The notes beneath the pieces were generated by a model that was not told the DNA's origin, did not search any database, and was given only the letters and a program-made list of their open reading frames with translations. A program made the position numbers and the translations under genes. A DNA stretch of 64,000 nt from Streptomyces lavendulae subsp. lavendulae (lineage in GTDB: Bacteria; Actinomycetota; Actinomycetes; Streptomycetales; Streptomycetaceae), in the NCBI RefSeq assembly GCF_002803845.1, contig NZ_CP024985.1, forward strand, positions 4,712,001-4,776,000, in the 5' to 3' direction. Positions 58,166-64,000 of the stretch are shown piece after piece. Position 1 is the first letter of the stretch, and each line of letters begins with the position of its first letter.

Positions 58166-60457
58166 TCAGTTCTTTCCGGCCGGCGCGGACGGCTGTCCGG
58201 CGGCCTGCTTGCGCTGCTGCTGTCGCTGCTGGAGCTGCTGCCGGATGATCTCCAGGCTGCGGGTGACGGCTCCGACCTCGTCGTGGTGGCGCGGGTAGAG
58301 GACCGTGCGCCGGTCGCCGTCGGCGAGGGCCTCGGCGCGCCGGGCCAGTTCGCGCAGCGGCGCGATCACGATGATCTGGAGCCACCCCAGGCAGGCCGCG
58401 CCGACCGCGAAGCCGAGGAGCCCGGCGAGGACGGTGCGGTTCTGCAGGCTGTACTCCTGGATGGCCAGGCCCTTGGCGGACTGCCAGCTGACCACGGTCC
58501 ACTTCAGGTCCCCGGCCGGGCCGCCGCCGGAGAAGGCCGCGGCGGCGGCGATGACGTGGTCGCCGCCGCTGCGGTAGAGGACGCTGCCGGGCCGCGGGGC
58601 CATGCCGACCTTGAGGGCGGAGCCGTCGACGAGGGCGTCGAGGCGGTCGTCGTCGAGCTTCTGGAAGGCGCGGTAGCCGCCGTTGGAGGCGATGATCCGG
58701 TGCTTGGAGTCGACGACGCGGATCTCACCGAGGCCGGGCCTCTTGAGGAGGGCGTTGAGGAAGTCGATGCGCAGCTCGCCGACGACGGCCGTGCCCGCCT
58801 TGCCGGGGACCGGCGCGGTCGCGACGACCACCGGGCTCTTGCCGCGGTCGTCGAGGGCCACCGGATCCTTGCGGGGGCCCTTGCCGTCGGCGGCCTTCGG
58901 GGTGCCGCCCGCCCGGGCGAGGATCTTGCCGGCCGGGTCCAGGACGTAGAGGGCCTGGTAGCGGGCGTGTTCGTCGGCGGTGCGCTCCAGGACCGCGGTC
59001 ATGTGCTCGGGGGTGGTGTCGCCGTCCATCAGCGAGGCCACGGACAGCAGGTCGGCCTGGCCCTCGTTGAGGGCGCGGCGGACCCGGTCGTTGAGGGTGT
59101 CGGTGCGTTCGCGCTGGTCGTTGACCAGCTGCTGGGGTACGACGACGGCGTCCCCGGCCCGGTTGACGAGCAGGCCCAGCGGGACGCACCAGGCGAGGAG
59201 CAGGACCGCGCACAGGGCGAGGAGCGTACGGGCCCCCGTACGGCGCTTGTGGCGGGCGCGGGCGGCGGGCACGGCGGGGGTGCCGTTGCGCAGCTGGAGG
59301 CGCAGCCGTTCCAGGGCGGCGGCGATCCGGGCGGCCTCGGCGCCCCGGGGGACGGCGACGGGGCGGGTGAGGTTGCCCCGGGTGAGGCGGCGGCTGTCGA
59401 GGAAGAGGGCGAGCAGCGGGCGCTGCACGGTGGCGAGGAGCAGGGCCACGACGAGGGCGCCGACCAGGAGCAGCGCGCCGGCCAGGACCATTCCGGCGAA
59501 GGCGTCGGAGGTGCGGGCCGGGTTCTGAGGCACGTTGACCATGGCGACGACGGTGAGGTCGAGGCTGGTGGCGGTGGTGCCGGTGCCCGCCTCGGATCCG
59601 GCGAGGCCCGCGTATCCGGCGGCCGCGCGGTCCCCGCCGGACTCGCCGCCCAGCAGGCTGCCGCTGACCCCGGGGAAGCCGCCGGAGCCGGGTTCCTTGG
59701 CGGTGAGGGGGTTGGCGCGGGTCTTCTTCGCGGCGGTCCTGGCGAAGGAGGCCAGCTGCTTGGTGTCGCGTTTGACGTCGGCGCGCTGGTTCTCGGCGAC
59801 CATTTCGGGCTGGGGGATGCCGTCGCTGCTGAGGACGGCGCCGTCGGAGCCGACGACGGCGATGGAGCGGAACCTGCCGAGGCTGATGCCGGGGAAGCGC
59901 AGGCTGCTGGAGGCCACCAGCAGTTGCTGGGGCTGGTCCTTCCAGTTGAGGAGGGAGAGGGTCAGCAGCCGGGTCTCGCCGCCGGGCATCCTGACCATGC
60001 GGGGGGCCAGGCCGGCGGCGCCGGAGAGCCTGGTGCGGTCGATGGCGGTCAGCGGGAGGTTCTCGCCGCGGGCGGCGAGCAGCCGGCCGGAGCCGATCTC
60101 GACGACGGCGGTGCCGCGCCACTTCTGGTAGACGCTGCCGATGCGGTCGAGGACGGCGTCGGGGGCGACGGGCTTGCCGGTGGAGAAGAGGGCGGCGGCC
60201 CGGTCGAGGTCGGTGACGCTCTCGTCCAGGGAGGCCCGCAGGGCGATCGCGCCGTCCTCGGCGAAGTGCTGCTGCGAGGTGAGCACGGCCTCGGGCAGCC
60301 GGTCCTCGTGGACGGTGCCGAGGCTGAACGCGGTGAATCCCGCCAGGGCGAGCAGCAGCACCGACAGCACGGTGATCGGGGGCCTGATGCCACCGAGGAG
60401 TGACATGTCGGCCCTGCGGCGGGCCTTGCGCCGCCGCGTGGTGCGCGAAGCGGCCAC
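58166..60457 (-). CDS. HAMP-containing membrane protein with two Cache-like extracytoplasmic domains
   Basis: 763 aa with a duplicated plan: helix (about residues 25-47), extracytoplasmic domain (~50-315), helix (~320-345), HAMP-like linker (QRPLLALFLDSRRLTRGNLTRPV), helix (~415-435), second extracytoplasmic domain (~440-685), helix (~690-712) and a final HAMP-like segment (VIAPLRELARRAEALADGDRRTVLYP) with a Gln-rich coiled tail. No kinase, cyclase or methyl-accepting domain follows, so it senses or scaffolds without a known output. It lies between capA and pgsB, cotranscribed. Confidence 0.75.
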   Translation of the reverse strand: MAASRTTRRRKARRRADMSLLGGIRPPITVLSVLLLALAGFTAFSLGTVHEDRLPEAVLTSQQHFAEDGAIALRASLDESVTDLDRAAALFSTGKPVAPDAVLDRIGSVYQKWRGTAVVEIGSGRLLAARGENLPLTAIDRTRLSGAAGLAPRMVRMPGGETRLLTLSLLNWKDQPQQLLVASSSLRFPGISLGRFRSIAVVGSDGAVLSSDGIPQPEMVAENQRADVKRDTKQLASFARTAAKKTRANPLTAKEPGSGGFPGVSGSLLGGESGGDRAAAGYAGLAGSEAGTGTTATSLDLTVVAMVNVPQNPARTSDAFAGMVLAGALLLVGALVVALLLATVQRPLLALFLDSRRLTRGNLTRPVAVPRGAEAARIAAALERLRLQLRNGTPAVPAARARHKRRTGARTLLALCAVLLLAWCVPLGLLVNRAGDAVVVPQQLVNDQRERTDTLNDRVRRALNEGQADLLSVASLMDGDTTPEHMTAVLERTADEHARYQALYVLDPAGKILARAGGTPKAADGKGPRKDPVALDDRGKSPVVVATAPVPGKAGTAVVGELRIDFLNALLKRPGLGEIRVVDSKHRIIASNGGYRAFQKLDDDRLDALVDGSALKVGMAPRPGSVLYRSGGDHVIAAAAAFSGGGPAGDLKWTVVSWQSAKGLAIQEYSLQNRTVLAGLLGFAVGAACLGWLQIIVIAPLRELARRAEALADGDRRTVLYPRHHDEVGAVTRSLEIIRQQLQQRQQQRKQAAGQPSAPAGKN

Positions 60458-60521
60458 AGCGGGGTCCTTCCTGACGGGGAGGTGGGGGGAGGGGGAGCGG
60501 GGAGCGGGAGGGGCGTGCGGG

Positions 60522-61772
60522 TCAGTCCGGCAGGTCCCGCAGGGCGCTGAGGCCGTCCTCGGCGGCGCCGCGGTTGAGCAGGGTGCCCTGGGTGCGTTCG
60601 AAGGCCAGCCGGTAACGGGCGCGCTGCTCCGGCAGCAGCGCCGCGTCGCCGCGCAGGGCCTCGGCTACGTCGACCAGGCGGTGGGCGCGCACGGGCTGCG
60701 CGGCCGCGGCGCTCGCGCCGGGGGCGGGGTCCGGGCCGGGCGGGATGTCGGTGAAGGTGGGGGCGTAGCGGGCCCGCACGTCCCAGACGCCGCCGCGTTC
60801 GGTGAACTCGAACCAGCCGATGGCGCCCTCTTCGGTCAGTCCGCCGGGCACGTCGTGGCGGGCGAGCTGGTTGCCGAGCCCGTAGGCGATCCAGGTGCGG
60901 CCGATCTTCTCCATCGGCTGGACGACGTGACTGTGGTGGCCGATGACCAGGTTGATCCCGGTCTCGCGGGCGATCCGGCGGGCCAGGTCCAGCTGCTGGT
61001 TGCTGGGGTCGGGCTGGTGCTCGCGGCCCCAGTGGACGGAGAGGATGACCACGTCGGCGCCGGCTGCGCGGGCCTTCTTCTCGGCGGCGGCGATGGCCTT
61101 GAAGCTGGTCAGGTTGGCCAGCCAGGGCTTGTCCGGGGGGAGGTCGCGCCCGTTGAAGCCGAAGGCGAAGGAGATCTGGGCGACCTTGACGCCCTTGACG
61201 TCCAGGATCAGCGGGGTGTCGGCCTCGGCCTGGTTGCGGGCGGAGCCGGTGTGGCGCAGGCCTTCGCGGTCGAGGGTGTCGAGGGTGCGGTACACCCCTT
61301 CGGGGCCGTGGTCGAGGGTGTGGTTGGAGGCCGTCGAGCAGGTGTCGTAGCCGATGGCCTTGACCGTCTTGGCGATCTGCGGCGGGACGAGGAAGTCGGG
61401 GAAGGTCTGGAAAGGGCCCTCGGGGGTGCCGAGGACCGCCTCCATGTGGCAGATCCCGAGGTCGGCCCGGCTGATGACCGGTTTGACCCCCGCCATGATC
61501 CGGTCGAAGTCGTAGCCCGTGCGGCCGGCGGCCCGCGCGTCCTGGGCGGCCTGCTCGGTCAGCTGGGGGTGGATGAGGATGTCGCCCGCGGCCGCCACGG
61601 TGAAGGAGCGGCCCCCGCCCGTGCCCCCGCCCGTGCCGCCGCCGCTGCCCGCCGACGGGCCGTGCTCCGGGGTGCCGAGGAGCCCGCAGCCCGCGAGCGA
61701 GAGGCTCAGCAGGAGGGCGAGCAGCGCGGTGCGCTTCCGGGGGGAGGCCGGGCGGACGGGGACGGAATTCAC
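60522..61772 (-). CDS. pgsA: CapA/PgsA family lipoprotein (poly-gamma-glutamate synthesis, metallophosphatase fold)
   Basis: 416 aa. Lipoprotein signal with lipobox SLAGC (Cys ~29) and a Gly/Thr-rich linker. A calcineurin-like domain follows: AAAGDILIHPQ, ICHMEAVLG, CSTASNHTLDHGPEGVY, VILSVHWGREH and NLVIGHHSHVVQPMEKI. In Bacillus PgsA/CapA is the extracellular member needed for transport or polymerisation. GTG 61772 begins the operon; only 17 bases separate it from the divergent start at 61790. Confidence 0.88.
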   Translation of the reverse strand: MNSVPVRPASPRKRTALLALLLSLSLAGCGLLGTPEHGPSAGSGGGTGGGTGGGRSFTVAAAGDILIHPQLTEQAAQDARAAGRTGYDFDRIMAGVKPVISRADLGICHMEAVLGTPEGPFQTFPDFLVPPQIAKTVKAIGYDTCSTASNHTLDHGPEGVYRTLDTLDREGLRHTGSARNQAEADTPLILDVKGVKVAQISFAFGFNGRDLPPDKPWLANLTSFKAIAAAEKKARAAGADVVILSVHWGREHQPDPSNQQLDLARRIARETGINLVIGHHSHVVQPMEKIGRTWIAYGLGNQLARHDVPGGLTEEGAIGWFEFTERGGVWDVRARYAPTFTDIPPGPDPAPGASAAAAQPVRAHRLVDVAEALRGDAALLPEQRARYRLAFERTQGTLLNRGAAEDGLSALRDLPD

Positions 61773-61789
61773 TCAGCTATTTTCGGCCA
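61773..61789. promoter_or_regulatory. Bidirectional promoter overlap with probable leaderless transcripts
   Basis: Just 17 bases lie between the two GTG starts. TATTTT (61778-61783) fits the -10 element of a leaderless transcript beginning at GTG 61790. On the other strand GAAAAT is a weaker match at the same distance from GTG 61772. Neither gene has a visible Shine-Dalgarno. Confidence 0.4.
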
Positions 61790-62851
61790 GTGACGACTCC
61801 GAGATTCACAAAAAACGTAACGATTGTTGCGATCATGTGTGCAGCGATCATGCTTGGGGTCGCTTATGTCGCTTTCATGCCCTCTTATGTGTCCGAAAAG
61901 AGTGTTGAGCCTGCCCCTTCCCCTGTGGTCCCGGACACGGGCCTGCTGGAGAGGGTGACCCGATTCACCTCGGAATTCGGGGTGACGGGCGGCTATCGCG
62001 TACCGACACCGGCGGAGCGGGACGCCGTCATGGAAGGGGTATCAGCCCTTTTCGACGGGAATGTCGATAAAGCGCGTGCCCGCCTGGCCGACGTGGACTA
62101 CCGGCTCGACACCTTCACCGACGGACCGGGCGGCCGCCGCTTCGCCGAGGTCGCCGACGCGGCCGCCCGCCCCGGATCCGCGAACCGCGGCTGGGGCCGC
62201 GTCTACGTCGACCTCGGCGCGCCCCCGCGCTGGTCGGTCCAGGTCCCGCACCCCATCGCCGACCAGGACACCGAACGCCTCGGCGCGCAGGTGCTGCGCG
62301 GCGCCCCCGGCGGGGTCATGGTCCTGGCCGGGGCCCACCGCAAGGCGGGCTCCGGCTCCGGCGCCGACGCGGGCGGGGCCGAGGAGGAGGACACCGCCGC
62401 CTCCGGGGACGTGGCCGACATGGCCCACCGCACCGACTCCGTCTTCCACGCCGTCGTCACCGAGCTCACCCGCCGCGGCCTGCCCGGCATCCAGCTCCAC
62501 GGGTTCGCCGACTCCTCCGCCCCCGCCGCCGGGGCCGTCGTCTCCACCGGGTCCGGCACCACGGCCGCCGCCGACGCGCAGCGGCTCGCCGAGGGGCTGG
62601 AGGCCCGCGGGATCAAGCCGTGCCGGGCCTGGGCGGCGAGCTGCCGCCTCTCGGGGCGGGGCAACGAGCAGGGCCGGCTGGCCGTCGCGTACGGAACCCG
62701 CTTCCTCCACCTCGAACTGGCCCGCTCCGTCCGGTCCGACGCGGGCCGCCTCGCCGAGGTCGCCGGGGCGGTCGCGGCCGTCACCGGGGCGTGGGCCGGG
62801 GAGGGCGTGCGGGCCCCGGACGCGGCGGGGGCCGCCACCCCGACGGGATGA
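61790..62851 (+). CDS. Exported protein of unknown function divergent from the pgs-like operon
   Basis: 353 aa; signal/anchor helix at about 10-30, then an extracytoplasmic domain. Conserved-looking charged segments are VQVPHPIADQDTERLGAQVL, VLAGAHRKAG, VADMAHRTDSVFHAVVTEL and GIQLHGFAD, an arrangement of His/Asp/Glu that could form a metal-hydrolase site. Adjacent Cys pairs occur late (KPCRAWAASCRLS). The first ~100 bases are A/T-richer than the rest. By position it may process poly-gamma-glutamate or another envelope polymer; I recognise no named family. Confidence 0.65.
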   Translation: MTTPRFTKNVTIVAIMCAAIMLGVAYVAFMPSYVSEKSVEPAPSPVVPDTGLLERVTRFTSEFGVTGGYRVPTPAERDAVMEGVSALFDGNVDKARARLADVDYRLDTFTDGPGGRRFAEVADAAARPGSANRGWGRVYVDLGAPPRWSVQVPHPIADQDTERLGAQVLRGAPGGVMVLAGAHRKAGSGSGADAGGAEEEDTAASGDVADMAHRTDSVFHAVVTELTRRGLPGIQLHGFADSSAPAAGAVVSTGSGTTAAADAQRLAEGLEARGIKPCRAWAASCRLSGRGNEQGRLAVAYGTRFLHLELARSVRSDAGRLAEVAGAVAAVTGAWAGEGVRAPDAAGAATPTG

Positions 62852-62896
62852 CGGCCCCTGCTGCTGAACTCCTGCCGCTGCGCCGCGCCGTGCGGC

Positions 62897-64000
62897 CTAC
62901 TGCGTGACCTCGTGGTCGTGGCCGGGGCGCAGACCGCCGCCGTTGCCCGAGCCGGTGCTCGGCTTGGGGGTGACCGGCTGCGTCAGCGGGGCCAGGTCGT
63001 AGGCGTAGTGGCCGACCGCGTTCGCGATGACGTCGACGTTGATGTCGAGCGCCTTCTGGTCGATGTTGGTGATGTCGTCGCCCTTGCCGTGGTAGTTCAC
63101 GTCGTAGGCGACACCCGCCTGACCGCCGAACTTCGCGGCCTGCTCCGGGGTCTTGATGCCCTCGGCGCCCGTGTCCGTACCGCCGGAGGGGATACCGGCC
63201 TCGATGAACGGGCCGTAGTCCGAACGGCCGGTGAAGTCACTGCCCTCGTGCGGGATCTTCTGCCCGTCGAGGAAGTCGGTGATCTGCTTCTCCAGCTGCG
63301 CCGAACCCTCCGGGCCGGGGCCCGAGCCGACCTTGTCGGAGTCGTCGCCGTCGTAGACGAAGTAGGCGGCGTTCGGCGAGGCGATCATGTCGAAGTTCAG
63401 GTACAGCTTGATCTGCTTCTTCTGCTCCGGCGTCAGCGAGGCGACGTAGGCCTCCGAACCGAGCAGGCCGAACTCCTCCGCCGACCACCAGGCGAACTTG
63501 ACCTTGTTCTTGATCTTCTTCTGCTCGCTCGCGAGCCGCTGCGCGACCTGGAGGATGCCCGCCGAGCCGGAGCCGTTGTCGTTGATGCCGGGACCGGCCG
63601 CGACCGAGTCCAGGTGCGCGCCGAGGAAGACGGTGTTGTTCTCGTCGCCGCCCTGGGTCTCCGCGACCACGTTGAAGGTCTTGCGGTTCTCGCGCAGCTC
63701 GCGGATGTCCAGGGTGAGCGAGACCGGGCCGGCCGCCGCCTCGGCGGCCAGCTTCTCGCCCTCCTCCTGGGAGACGCCGCCGGTGGGGACCTTGCCCGCG
63801 TTGGCGTCGCCGAGGGTGCCGTTCAGTGCGCCCGCCGTGTTGTTGTAGATGACCGCGCCCACCGCGCCGGCCGCCGCCGCGTTCGCCTGCTTCACCGCGA
63901 AGGTGCAGCCGCCGCGCTTGACCAGCGCGATCTTTCCGGTGAAGGTGCCGGGCGCGAAGTCGCCGGGCTCGCAGCCGTTGCTGCCGTCGGCGTCGACCGG
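62897..64000 (-). CDS. Secreted M28 family zinc aminopeptidase with PA domain (5' end outside window)
   Basis: The reading frame is open to the right edge, so the signal peptide and N-terminus are missing. What remains is a protease-associated (PA) domain (about the first 90 residues: FTGKIALVKRGGCTF, VGAVIYNN) followed by the M28 catalytic core. Zinc ligands match S. griseus aminopeptidase: His and Asp in FLGAHLDSVAAGPGINDNGS, Glu-Glu in WWSAEEFGLLGSEAY, Asp in NFDMIASPN and His in DVNYHGKGDDITNID. The C-terminus is a short Thr/Pro/Gly tail, without a proprotein-convertase P domain. Confidence 0.9.
   Translation of the reverse strand, partial: PVDADGSNGCEPGDFAPGTFTGKIALVKRGGCTFAVKQANAAAAGAVGAVIYNNTAGALNGTLGDANAGKVPTGGVSQEEGEKLAAEAAAGPVSLTLDIRELRENRKTFNVVAETQGGDENNTVFLGAHLDSVAAGPGINDNGSGSAGILQVAQRLASEQKKIKNKVKFAWWSAEEFGLLGSEAYVASLTPEQKKQIKLYLNFDMIASPNAAYFVYDGDDSDKVGSGPGPEGSAQLEKQITDFLDGQKIPHEGSDFTGRSDYGPFIEAGIPSGGTDTGAEGIKTPEQAAKFGGQAGVAYDVNYHGKGDDITNIDQKALDINVDVIANAVGHYAYDLAPLTQPVTPKPSTGSGNGGGLRPGHDHEVTQ

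Noticed and set aside
56489..60403. 1304-codon plus-strand ORF opposite pgsB and the HAMP protein
   Set aside because: Antisense shadow rich in Gly/Val/Glu; the minus-strand genes are supported by clear motifs.

Overview
The window is very GC-rich (about 72 percent by eye), densely coded, full of GTG starts and carries actinobacterial hallmark families: WhiJ/DUF397/anti-sigma trios, TipAL, a FtsK-type EccC, DUF3180 and antigen-85-like esterases. Everything points to a Streptomyces (or very close streptomycete) chromosome. No rRNA, tRNA, CRISPR array, transposase or phage gene was seen.

Layout. 1-6 kb: end of a GNAT acetyltransferase, a divergent family-A DNA polymerase, a DUF2786 protein, a TatA-like protein and a FUSC-type membrane protein. 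5.9-8.1 kb: a WhiJ-type developmental regulatory cassette (DUF397 protein, HATPase anti-sigma-like protein, HTH/DUF5753 regulator) marked by three TGCACGTGCA palindromes. 8.1-14.4 kb: aldehyde dehydrogenase, DinB-type protein, TipAL thiopeptide sensor with its MerR-type promoter, DedA protein, threonine/serine exporter and inorganic pyrophosphatase. 14.5-25.4 kb: the conserved block dacB - zinc metalloprotease - tilS - hpt - ftsH - folE on the plus strand, facing a minus-strand folate operon (folP - NTF2-like - folB - folK - DUF3180). 25.5-32.3 kb: a DUF2156 lysyltransferase-like membrane protein divergent from an esterase, then a glycine-betaine/choline-type ABC transporter. 32.3-37.2 kb: small envelope proteins, a solitary nuoD paralogue and two PH-domain membrane proteins.

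37.4-51.8 kb holds the most distinctive unit: a compact one-strand type VII secretion (T7SS) island. It begins with two WXG100-like proteins whose WXG turn is degenerate (FNG and YHG), a DUF6507-like protein, an 884-aa polymorphic toxin with a restriction-endonuclease-fold C-terminus and its Imm49-type immunity protein. It continues with EccD, an EspI-like ATPase with a Gly/Gln/Pro repeat tail, a three-ATPase EccC and a DUF6177-like protein. EccB, EccE and a mycosin are not in the island. It is followed by a NarL-type two-component system and a MidA/NDUFAF7-like methyltransferase.

54.8-61.8 kb is a minus-strand operon resembling a poly-gamma-glutamate locus: PgsA/CapA lipoprotein, a HAMP/Cache-like membrane protein, PgsB/CapB with an added repeat tail, PgsC/CapC and an NlpC/P60 hydrolase that could trim the polymer. 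A divergent exported protein starts 17 bases from capA, probably from a shared promoter with leaderless transcripts. The window ends in a secreted M28 aminopeptidase truncated by the window edge.

Minus-strand ORFs of over 1000 codons opposite dacB and eccC are GC-bias shadows and were left out. Functions are from recognised motifs and family knowledge; no database search was run.
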